Assembly (NCBI GenBank): GCA_002104985.1
Contig: MCGO01000170.1
Location: 17,791-81,790 of the forward strand
Length of the DNA: 64,000 bases
Direction: 5' to 3'
Origin: Rhizoclosmatium globosum
Taxonomy: Eukaryota; Chytridiomycota; Chytridiomycetes; Chytridiales; Chytriomycetaceae
Made by a program: the position numbers and the translations under genes. Positions 54,299 through 64,000 of the stretch are shown piece by piece (within the stretch, counting starts at the first letter, position 1; each line of letters starts with the position of its first letter). A model generated the notes under the pieces. That model saw nothing but the letters and a program-made list of their open reading frames with translations. It did not search any database and was not told the DNA's origin.

Positions 54299-55373
54299 AT
54301 GTCCTTCTTCTCCAAGCTCTCCACCAAGATGAACGCAGCGGCCACGACCGTCAGCGCCAAGATCTCTGAAGTTGCCGAAAAGGGATCTGCCAGCATCGAC
54401 AAGGTTAAAACCATTTGAACCTGTGCATCCAATTTACGTTACATTCAAGCACACACACACTCATCACAAAACTCTCTTCCCCTCCCCTTTCTTCCCTACA
54501 GGCTGTCGCAAATCAAAAGGAAACAACCCCATCCGGCCAAGTCTTCAACCAAGACTACGCCGGCGAATGCACAAGAGCCGCCGCCATCATCAACCAATTC
54601 ATCATCCCGGACCCAACCACGGGCGGCCTGGACAACACGATCCCCATGGACGTGATCAGCAAGTGTAAAGGACTTGCCATCTTGCAAGGTAAGCGTTGAT
54701 GTGATGTGAAAGTTGTGGAGGGAGGCACAAGCAATTTAACTGGTTATCAGTTGCTCGTGCAGGGATGGGAATCAGTGGCCGCTACGGATCCGGAATCGTG
54801 ATTGCCAAGCTTGAAGATGGAACCTGGTCTGCTCCATCCGTCTGCAAGACAGCTGGTTTGGTGAGTAGTATTGTTGTGGGTGTGGTGTCTCCATGACTAA
54901 TAACAATTAACTGATTATTGATACAGGGAGTTGGATTCCAAATCGGTGGAGACATTACCGACTTTGTGATGGTACTCAACACAGTTGAAGCCGTCAAGGC
55001 GTTCTCGCAGGGAGGAGATATCAAAGTAGGAGGGTCACTTTCAGTAGCCGCCGGACCAGTGGGCCGATCCGCTGAAGCTTCTGCGTCGCTGAACTACGCG
55101 TCGCCCGTGTTTTCGTATTCCAAGTCGAAGGGGTTGTTTGCGGGTGCGTCGTTGGATGGATCTGCGGTGATGGAGGGGAAGGAGCAGAACGAGAAGTTTT
55201 ATGGACGCGTGATTGGGGCGCAGGAACTTCTTTCTGGATCTGTTGAGAAGCCTGCTGTTGCTGCGGCTTTGTACCAGGCGTTGGAGACTCGTGTGAAGCA
55301 GGAGGCTGCTGCTGCTGCTGCTGTCCCTGTTCCAGCTGCTGTACCAGTACCAGCTCCAGCTCCAGCTGCTTAA
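54299..55373 (+). CDS. SYLF-domain (Ysc84/SH3YL1-type) lipid-binding protein without SH3 (4 exons)
   Basis: ATG at 54299; exons 54299-54403, 54502-54688, 54751-54860, 54927-55373, 282 aa, no frame break. Conserved SYLF features: IPMDVISKCKGLAIL, ARAGMGISGRYGSGIVIAK, WSAPSV, GVGFQIGGDITDFVMVLNT, AFSQGGDIKVGGSLSVAAGP, and YSKSKGLFAGASLDGSAV. SYLF binds phosphoinositides. Yeast Ysc84 acts with actin at endocytic sites through a C-terminal SH3. Here the SH3 is replaced by an Ala/Pro/Val tail (AAAAAAVPVPAAVPVPAPA). Confidence 0.92.
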
Positions 55374-55456
55374 ATAGAGTAAATAATGATGTTACTTTTA
55401 ATACAAGGTAGAATACAGTTATCCAATTACTCTTTTACTCTTTTCTTTATTACACG

Positions 55457-58400
55457 ATGCAAGAACCAGGCGAAGATTCGTTTCTCGCGCTTCTCGAGAA
55501 CGCACAGCCAGCGGCCTTCGAAGAGTACGCATTCTACGACTACCAAGACGATGGTTTTGACGAAGAGGCGCTCGTTGGCACGTCAAATGGAGCCGACTTT
55601 GAGGCAAATCCGAACTGGATCCCTGCGGACATTGAGTAAGTGTTTGTTCTCTTTTTAAGCTGTTCTATTTAGTAGATAGTAGTATCTAGTAGTAGTGGTA
55701 CTAGAAGTAGCACCTTCTAATAGGTAAACAGGCAGCTTATGGCCCAGGCAGCCGGTGCTGTCAACTTGGCCTCGCACCAGATCCTTGGCCAAAGAGAACA
55801 AATCGAGGGCGATCAACAACTGGTTTCGCAGAGAGGAAAAGGGAAGGAGCCGCAGAGAGAACTTGGTTTCGATGAACTGCAAATCTATGGTGAAATGGAA
55901 GACCGACCTCAGAAGGGAAAGGGAAAGAGAGGTCGCAAGCCGGTACTGTCTGTGTGCTTGTGCATGATGTAGCTTAAAGAATATGCACCAGCAACAAGAA
56001 GAACCAACTGTTGTCGAGGAAATGATGGGGGAATGCAGAGAATTCTACGTCCACAAAAAGTATCCTGAAGCCTTCAAACTGCTCTACGAAATCATCAAAA
56101 TCGATAACAAACACGCCGCTGCTTGGAAGCTTCTCGCCGTCTGTCACGATGAACTGGGAGACCCTGCCAAAGCCCTCCAAGCCAACTTCATGGCCGCCCA
56201 CTTGGACCTCAAAGACGCGGGACTCTGGAAACGTTTGGCTGAAATCTCGCAGTTCGTTTACATTTCACACCCTCACCATATTCCTCATCCATTTATACAA
56301 ACGCTCCAGAGCCAAGGGAAACACAACCGATACCCTCTACTGCCTCACAAAAGCAATCTCAGCAGACCCAACCGACACTTCCGCCTGGTTCACGCGTTCA
56401 GTAATCTACGCAGACAACGGACAACTTAACCGCGCCATCCAAGGTTTCAACGCCATCCTCCAAGTAACCCCATACTCCATGCAAACAATCCAAGAACTTG
56501 CGCGTATCTACATGCGTCTGCGTGAGTCTCATAAAGCAATTCGGCTCTTTGAGTCAGCGATTGAGGCTGACGTAAAAGACCCGTTGCCCTTGTATCTGAA
56601 TGAAGATGAGGAGGATGAAGCGATGGCGTTTGGGGGCGAAGGCACGGAACCTCCAAAGAGGAAGTGGAGGGTTGGGTATGATGAGCTTATGAACTTGTTG
56701 GAGCTGTATATTGATGTCGGGGAGTATGATAAAGGTGCTCGGTCGGTGGAAATTGTTACTGGGAGGTTGGAGGCGGGGATTTTGGATGGGAAGCATTATG
56801 GGATTGTGTTGGCGAATTATGAGAATGTGCCAATTGAAGTTCGTGTCAAGTATGGTATTTGTAAATTGTGGATGGAGGATCACGATATTGCCAAGGTATT
56901 ATTCGTGCGGAGTGTTGGACGTGTCACTAACATCCACTTGAAACGAAAAGACTCATTTTGACGCCCTCCTCGAGCTTGAAGTGGAAGAATACTCGGATCT
57001 CTTTTTGGAAGTTATCGATGCGTACATGAAGAAGCGCATGTTTGCTTTGGCGGTTGGGATTCTCGAACACATTGTTCAATGTGAAAAGATGAATGTTGCT
57101 AGTGTTTGGGCGAAAATGGCGGATTGCTTCCAACATCTAGGGAGATTGGAGGATGCCGTTGACTTGTACCGATCAGGTAAGCTCTTAGACCACCAATATC
57201 TGTTTAAAATACTGACCCATACACCATCCATTCAGCCATCGAAGTTGAGCCCCGCCAATACGATTGGCAACTGCAACTTGCCGAAATCTATGAAGCTTTG
57301 GGAGAATCAGACCGTGCAACAGCAATTGTAAATCAAGTAAACGAGTTGACAAAGGAAGACTTCCTCGGATCCGCTCTCCGACCCATGAACCGCAAACACC
57401 GCGCAACAAAACATACCATCCCGCGAACAAACGAAACCGACTACCAAGAAGACCCCGAATACTCAGACGACGAAGGAACAGCAGAAACCGAAACAGAACC
57501 CAGAGAAAACGTGCAAGGATTCTTGAAACCACGCAACCCCTCCCACACGCAAGACAAAGCCGTCCTCCTCGCCGCAGAACGCCTCGCAATCTCCGAACAT
57601 CGCGAATGGTACGCGAAAATGCTGTCCCTGGAGCTGAAACTCTCGGAACCCGTCAAACGAGCTGATTTTGTACGGTTTGCGCGAAAACTTGTGATTCGGT
57701 TTCAAAGTGAACGGAGGTTTTATCCTGCGGACCGAGCAAAGTTGTATGAACCTAGGGGGTATCGCGGTGAAGAAGATCGAGAGAGTAAGCTTTTCTTGAA
57801 TATAATTGTGATAATTGATGACTATCCACAGATGAGTACATGGGACTTGCGTTCAGCCAGTGGTTTGAAGTGTTTGTAAAGTGTGCAATGGCGCTTGCGA
57901 TTGATAAGAGGGATGAAGACGCGTATTTAACATTGAAGACGGCATATGACGCCAATATTTATTATCACAACGATGCTTTGAAGTTGCAGTTGCGGTTGTA
58001 CATGATTGGTGAGTCAGGCTCTTTGGTTTAATAGTTCTGACTTGTTTTTTATCAGCCTCTGCAACTGTTTGTGGAAACTATGGACGCGTCGTTGAACTAG
58101 CGAAAGCGTTTTGTGTCACAAATTATCACGATAACGATATGTATCGCCTTTACTGTGCTGTTTTGAATGGGTAACTACGAATACGTTTCCCAATCTCAAT
58201 CGTTTGACGCCTTTCTCCATAAGTGGTCCTGACGCAGTCTCCGCTTTTGCCTCCGACATATGCGCCAAACACTTATGCGTCAAATTAAGCAATTCCACGA
58301 ATACCTCAACAAACACCCAGAATCAGAGATACACAAGAACCCAATTCTACTGACACTCTACGGACATATTGTCTTCTCAGCTCGATCATATGCTTCTGCG

Positions 58401-58877
58401 CTAAGTAAAGTTGCAGTTTTCGTGTTTCTATTTGCTAATAGACTTACATAGAGCTATATCTGGAAGCGTACACATTGAGTCCCCGCGACCCATTAATCAA
58501 CCTCTCAGTAGGTCTTGCATATATCCACTGGGCTATGCAACGCAGAATCGACGATCGACACAAACGTATCTTGCAAGGATTCACCTTCTTGTATCAGTAC
58601 GAGGAGATTCGTGTGGAAGTCCGGAAGCGTTGTACAATATTGGTCGTGCGTTCCATCAGCTTGGATTGAATCACTTGGCTGTGGAATATTATGAGCGGGT
58701 GTTGAAGACGGAGGATATGAGTGGGTTATGGGTGAGTTTTTTTTTGTGTTCGTGTTTGTTTTTGCTGAAGAATTTGACAGCCACGAAGAAGCTGCGTATA
58801 ATCTTGCACTTATTTTGCATGCGAATGGGTCGAGTATGTTGGCTCAAGCTGTATTGGAACAGCACATTACTTTTTGA
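55457..58877 (+). CDS. TFC4: TFIIIC TPR subunit, Tfc4/GTF3C3-like (about 11 exons, two or three frame breaks)
   Basis: ATG at 55457. Exons 55457-55635, 55732-55942, 55980-56251, 56310-56895, 56951-57176, 57236-57784, 57832-58008, 58056-58170, 58224-58404, 58452-58731 and a last one from about 58773 to 58877, about 960 aa. The N terminus is acidic, then basic (KGKGKRGRKP). TPR repeats cover the rest: YPEAFKLLYEIIKIDNKH, DPTDTSAWFTRSVIYAD, GQLNRAIQGFNAIL, LGRLEDAVDLYR, and later GLAFSQWFEVFVKCAMAL, ALYNIGRAFHQLGLNHLAV, EEAAYNLALILHANG. The order and C-terminal EAAYNL block fit the TFIIIC subunit that bridges promoter DNA and TFIIIB for RNA polymerase III. Breaks near 58255 and 58622 each need one added base. 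The final splice junction is uncertain. Confidence 0.85.
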
Positions 58878-58988
58878 TGCTGTTAAATATATATATCAAT
58901 CATATTTCAAAGCAACATACTATCAAACGTAAATAACAATCAAACAGAAATTAAAAAGGCTGAAAACGAAAAAAAGAATGCGGATGCT

Positions 58989-61650
58989 TTAACCGTCAAT
59001 AATCACTTTCCCTTTAGCAGAAACGCGAGCACCATTCCCGTTTACAACATCAATGCTGTGCAAGTCATTCAGCACTTCTTCCTCAATACCCCAAACAGCA
59101 CAGTGTGGAATCCACAGCTTACTGTTCTCACTTCCTCCAGCCGGGTTAGAATACAATTCCTTCAACTTCTCCTCTGACAGCTTCTCCACTTCTGCGCTAC
59201 TCTCCACTCCACCTTCAGTTGCACAAACCAATCCAGGAAACAACCAAATCACAGCCTGCTCCATCCACCACGAGAACCCAGTATGTCTCCCCTCCATCCC
59301 TACAACTCCCATACCCCCATTCCCATCCCTCGCCAACACCGCCTGCACACTAACCCCATCAACACCACCACTAAACCTCCCAACAATCCGATACGCCCAA
59401 AAACTCCCACCCCAAGAATCGCCGTACAAACCACAACCCCAACATTCCTCCTCAACAAAAACAACGCCCCCGCAACCCCCTCCATCAAAAACACCCCCCA
59501 AAACAAATGCCGCACAGCTTGAAACAGATACCGCCCGCCTGTATCCGTCTCCGGCGCGATCGCATACACGTATCGGAACAGTACCCATACACGCACGTAT
59601 ACAAGCAGAAATAAACCGTGATGAAACAAGCACGATCGGGGTTACGATTGCGTATACGAGTCCGATGACTGTTGCAAGGCAGTGGACGGACATGGCCGTT
59701 GCGTAACTGAATTGTGGCGGGTTTAGTTGTTCGGCGAGTGTGCGTGGTGTGTTTCCGAAGAGGTGGGTGAGGATGGGGGTTAGTACTACGCGGGCGAGTT
59801 GCGCGAGTTCGGCCATGGGGGCGGTGAGGCCGAGGACTAAGAGGTATTGGATGAAGAAGTTTGCGGACTTTGGGATTGCGATTGCGAGGATCTGCATTAC
59901 GCCGTCTGTGCCCTTTTGGAATTCTGTGAGGGAGGCGAGGATGGAGGAGCCGACTACGTTGATGAGGAAGACGTTGCAGAGTTGGAAGAGGAAGTATGTT
60001 GAGAATACTTTTTGTTCGGTTTGGGTTTTGAGGGGTGTTCCTGAGAAGTTGGAGAGGAGGCGGAGGATGGGCGGGACAAGGGAAAGGAGAAGGCAACGAT
60101 GATGGAGGGGAGAACTCCACTGATTATGTTTGCGAGGGTTTGGTTGTTTTTGATGAATGTTTCAAAGGCTGGAATTCGGTCGCCAAGACTCTTGATGTCG
60201 GCGAGAGCGACAATGAAGGCAACTTTGATGAAACGTTGGGTTAGCATAGAATCTGTAACTCATCAGAACATACCAATAGAACCCCACAAAAGAATCATAA
60301 AGAACATGATGACCCCAGACACGAAACCTCTTCCCTGTCTCTCCAAGAAAGGAAGTCGAACATTCTGCCAAATTACATCCTTCGAATTCACATTCGCCAC
60401 TTTTTCTCCCATAACAGCAGGAGCATCGCTAATAACTGTGCTAGCAGCCAAATGAGCTTGAAATGGCTCTTTGAAAACGATAAAGATAGTAGAAGCAGGA
60501 GTATCATCTGCCTGTTTGGATTTCAAGTCTTGTAGTTTCTTGTTGAGGTCTCGGAGTTCAGCGGAATAATTACTGATGGAATCGACTTTCTCGCCATAGA
60601 CTGATGGAACACGGTGAGTAGGTCTCAGTTTTCGTCGTGCGAGTTGTGAGTCTGAAATCGGCTTTGTCAAGAATTTTCGCATTGGAAGAGGTGAGTCACG
60701 AGTTTCAGAAGATTCAGATTGAGGCATTAATTGAATATGAGTTGAAGGCATTGATGGATCGTTATTTGTGGATGGGGAATCAGACACTAAGAATTGCTGA
60801 GCTTCAGGGTCTTCTGATTCAATACCAGAACCAAATTGCTTGCTGGATTTGGAATAATAAGAGCAAATTGCGGATTCCAAAAGGGATCTGAATTTGAGTT
60901 GCTTCTTTGCGACTTTTGCGAGTTGGCTTGGTACTTTATGTGGAATAACAATAGAATCGACACTGTCAGGACAAATACGGTTGAACAAGACTGAATGATT
61001 TATGGAAAGTGTGACAGGTTAGGTACCATGATATCTGGTGAAACACATTACATACCAGTCAACTTCTCAATTGTCCGCCACTCCCTCGGCACATCCCTGA
61101 CCATCAGCACTCTTCCCGCAGTCGAAGCATTCAGCAGAAAGCGCTGTCTGAGTTGAACCGCCGTTGACAGCAAGCTAAACGCAGCAAACACAGCCCCACC
61201 AGCAACCCAAACAAGCACAACAAAGTGACCCCACAATCTGTCCGAATCGGACACGTGAGCCAGTGACAGCACATTAAGCCCAGTCGCCGAGGACACGTCC
61301 AAACCAGAACCAGAACCAGAACCAGAACCAGTGTTCAACGGCAGCAACAAAACCAACGCAGGAATCGTCGCACAAACAAAAAGAAGCGAAAGTGTCCGCA
61401 CAAAAACAAAGGCGGCAAACGAGTCGAATCCGATCGTGTCGGCCAGCGATGAGTCACCGTTGATCAGGTGCATTGACAGGCTGCCTCGGATGCCCTTGGT
61501 TTCATAGGCTTCCTTCCACACCCGCCGAACTAGCACAAACACGAGTAGAAACACGGACGCTGCGATCGCATTCGTCGTGACGGCCGCGGTGAAGTTGCCC
61601 AGCGTTACATCGTTGATTGGTGCATCAGCTGTGCTGTTGGTTGCATTCAT
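58989..61650 (-). CDS. CSC1/TMEM63/OSCA-type osmosensitive cation channel (3 exons, three frame breaks)
   Basis: ATG at 61650; exons 61650-61056, 60990-60274, 60222-58989, about 850 aa. The N terminus has three TM segments (FAAFVFVRTLSLLFVCATIPAL; LWGHFVVLVWVAGGAVFAAF), then TAGRVLMVRDVPREWR, the family motif before the cytosolic domain. Exon 2 holds the long cytosolic loop, ending STIFIVFKEPFQAHLAAS and DVIWQNVRLP. Pore-forming helices follow (ILLWGSI/VAFIVALADIKSL across the splice; FLFQLCNVFLINVVGSSI; SANFFIQYLLVLGL; TDTGGRYLFQAVRHLFWG). The frame changes near 60075 (one base added), 59612 (two T added or one base removed) and 59412 (one T added). Members are mechanically or osmotically gated Ca2+-permeable channels. 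Confidence 0.88.
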
Positions 61651-61696
61651 TTGCTGGATTTGAATTCAAACGAAAGAAAGAAAACGAAAATGAAGT

Positions 61697-62707
61697 TTAG
61701 TTACTCTGCTTTTCTTGTAAAGGAATAGATACACTGGTGTCGGGACAATACTCTGGTGCAGGTGTCGCATCCCATGCTGGGATATATGCAGGCAAGGCTC
61801 GTACTTCAGCATCACCCATTGTCGCCACAGTCCATCCACTCCCATCTTCTCGATGCCTTCCGTACAAATCGCAAGGAAGAATCGCCACATTCTCGTTGAT
61901 GAAAATGTACCAATCCGTAAACTGTGGTGTATACAAGCTCCGGACAGTATCCATAAATGTTTCCGGCCTTGTCGAAAGAGATCGGTGAGAAATATATGCC
62001 AAGTGAAGGTGTGTATCGTCTTGCGTCCACGATTCGCACAGTTTCTTGATTTTCTTCTCGTACTGAGCCCATAGAGTTAGACTCCAGTCAATACAAAGAC
62101 AAAGCACACACCTTTGGCTCCATAACAACCCAAATCTGCAAGAAACTCCATGCAGCAAATACAACAAGAATCCATCCAAAGTACATCGGAAAGCTAGGCG
62201 GTAGAAAAGCGGCGCAAGCAAGAATCGTGATCAGAACAAGACCAACAGTGATTCCATTCCTGAATATATTGGAACGATCCGCAATACTTCTCTGCTTGTT
62301 CAAAATATCATTGATTTCCTTGATCCGCGAAGAAAAGATGAAATTGCTAATCTTCCTTCCAGAGCTTCCGGCATGATTTCGTCAAAGTAAAACGGTTTAG
62401 AGTCGTAACGGAGGTTCAATGTATGAATTCGTTTCCATTTCCGGTTTGGGGCTGTTATAGGCAAGTTCCCTTCTGGATTGCTATCGCTTTCGGCTGTATT
62501 TGGATCTTGGACAGAGTGGGTTGCGAGCCAGTGGTGTATTTGACTGTAAAGAGTTTGCTGACTGATCTGTCTTGATGGTTGAACTGTTCTGGGTGAGATT
62601 GGAACTACACGAACATCTGGCGAACTTTCATGACGTTGCGTTTGCGCATTTACTGATGGTAACGCCGTGGTTGGTGTTGGATTAGAGGAAGGTGATGAGG
62701 TCGCCAT
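61697..62707 (-). CDS. Two-TM membrane protein, unknown (2 exons, one frame break)
   Basis: ATG at 62707; exon 1 to 62112, exon 2 from 62062 to 61697, 320 aa after adding one T near 62335. The Ser/Pro-rich N terminus of about 60 residues is followed by a basic amphipathic region (RKWKRIHTLNLRYDSKPFYFDEIM). Two adjacent TM helices come next (GITVGLVLITILACAAFL and FGWILVVFAAWSFLQIWVVM), then a globular C-terminal domain rich in Trp/Tyr (TDWYIFINENVAILPCDLYG). Head-to-tail with the channel gene on the same strand, 46 bases apart. Not recognised. Confidence 0.65.
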
Positions 62708-62922
62708 GTGCTTCAAAGGAGAGTTTCAGTGTGAGTCATACGTGTGGAAACGCAACGAGAGTTCGGAAGTCTCGGCTTCGTATCAAGAAAACGAATACGA
62801 CATTATAAATAAATTGTGACAAGGAAAGTTACTTTGTTTAATTGTTTTAATTTTAATCAATTTATCTCCAGCATCTCATTTCTTTTCTTCACCTCGGCGA
62901 ATTCAAATCACGCCAACAACCA

Positions 62923-64000
62923 ATGTTTGGTATACCCGTCTTCGCAGCAATCTTTTCTTGTGCGATCATGGTTGTCGCCGGTGTAAACAGACCTAGACTG
63001 TACCACGGCGAATTCGATTTGGCCAGCCGTGTTTACCAGTTTGACGAATTGCTGCACTACAGCCACAGTGGACTGCAACGGGGCCTCAAACTCAACCGGT
63101 TTGATCGACTCGGATGATTGCTTCGTTTCTTGCCAACAGCTACGGATTACTTGACAGAAGTGTGATCCCAAGATCAAAACACTCAAACACTCATTCATCT
63201 CATCCTAATTACAGTAAGATCCAAAATACAAACTTGGCAGCTGGCGTTGTGCCTAATTTTAATAATTTGGGCTCATTGACAACTTTGTAAGTCCGATGAT
63301 AATGTGGTAAAGGTCTCATCTTTCTTAACCTTTCCATCAGAATCATAGCCAACAACTCATTTCTAGGACAATTAAGTCGGTGGCCAACGACACTGGTTTT
63401 CGTGTAAGTCCCGCCTTTATTACTTGAAGCGATAACAGGTTTCCACTGTGCAGCGATATCCGCCGAAACCAGATTGATGGCCCCATCCCCACTTTGCCTT
63501 TCACAACCTCGCACGCATACTTTGATTGCAATGCATTGAGCGACGCAATTCCGCCTCTACCCAACAATATTATCGAGTTGTAAGTCCATCCCCACCTTAT
63601 ATCATCACTGGCACTTACACTGGTTATGCCACCCATACAGCTGCTCCAACTCGAACCAACACACTGGCAGTCTTCCAGAATTTAACACACCCTACCTCGT
63701 CTCGTTCAATGCGACAGACAATCAGCTCAGGAACGATCCCACTCTCGTTTTCGAGCTCTTCCTTGAAACAGTTTGAGGTAACAAACAACCAATTAACAGG
63801 CGCCATTCCGAACTTGCCGTCATCGTTGACAACAGGCAAATTTGATGGAAACTGCTTTTCGCGGCAAGCAGTGTGACATTTAAAAACTCGTGTCCAATTG
63901 CATCCACGTGTTCTTCCCAAGCAGATTGTGCTCAGCATAACGCAACGGGTATTGTGGACTGTGTTGCTGCATCATCGTCTGGTGCCCTCCAATGTCTATT
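62923..64000 (+). CDS. LRR plus Cys-repeat surface protein, 5' part (runs off window end)
   Basis: ATG at 62923 gives a signal peptide (MFGIPVFAAIFSCAIMVVAG). After a frame change the LRR cap reads DLDCTTANSIWPAVF, LTNCCTTATVDCNG. LRR exons follow with phase-2 introns: IQNTNLAAGVVPNFNNLGSL; IIANNSFLGQLSRWPTTL; DIRRNQIDGPIPTLPF; FEVTNNQLTGAIPNLPSSL. The last ~100 bases encode a Cys unit (NSCPIASTCSSQADCAQHN then GIVDC) of the type that fills the proteins at 2.6 and 6.5 kb. So LRR and Cys-repeat modules are joined in one gene. Frame breaks near 62985, 63725 and 63865. The rest lies outside the window. Confidence 0.72.

Noticed and set aside
60253..60273. A 21-nt GT-AG intron in the CSC1-type gene
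   Set aside because: The splice signals fit, but a 51-nt intron (60223-60273) with a CTAAC branch site and the same donor gives a better protein, joining ILLWGSI to VAFIVALADI across a TM helix. The short version leaves extra residues.

Overview
The window is nuclear DNA of a eukaryote, most likely a zoosporic early-diverging fungus (chytrid-like). Coding regions are split by short GT-AG introns, mostly 43-84 nt. The recognisable genes are fungal or opisthokont: a TFIIIC TPR subunit, an Rmd1/RMND1 pair, a Ysc84-type SYLF protein, a CSC1/TMEM63 channel, a Na,K-ATPase-like P-type ATPase, a rhodopsin-class GPCR, a DExH helicase, and Ty1/copia and hAT transposons. The species cannot be named from the sequence alone.

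Layout. 1-11.7 kb holds large cell-surface proteins: the 3' end of one with a transmembrane segment and SAM domain, then two tandem Cys-repeat proteins with GPI-like tails. A coiled-coil gene lies between. 11.9-20.5 kb (minus strand) holds a DExH helicase/CCCH/BMT5-like fusion, a small membrane protein, an SH3 coiled-coil protein, another coiled-coil protein and a secreted Cys-rich orphan. 20.9-33.5 kb holds an ankyrin gene, a 7TM protein and a tandem array of RING genes with decayed copies, into which a 5.3-kb copia element has inserted. 33.6-43.8 kb holds a GPCR whose stop codon comes from a hAT element, the P-type ATPase, and three multi-membrane-span genes. 43.9-49.8 kb holds two RMND1 paralogues flanking a GH31 glucosidase. 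49.9-64 kb holds an LRR/mucin/stalk surface protein, SYLF, TFC4, CSC1, a two-TM protein, and the 5' part of another LRR surface protein that runs off the end.

The main novelty candidate is the surface-protein family (five members, at 1, 2.6, 6.5, 49.9 and 62.9 kb). It combines interchangeable ectodomains (6-Cys repeats, LRRs, Thr-rich mucin) with a shared membrane-proximal stalk module. The repeats are encoded about one per exon by phase-symmetric exons, and the anchor is either GPI-like or TM-SAM. It looks like a modular recognition or adhesion repertoire. A second candidate is the RING family with an unfamiliar Cys/His-rich C-terminal motif.

Many genes contain single-base frame breaks, mostly at short homopolymers and mostly repaired by adding one base. 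They occur on both strands and in unrelated genes, so I treat them as probable consensus errors. Spans below cover the whole inferred gene, introns included.
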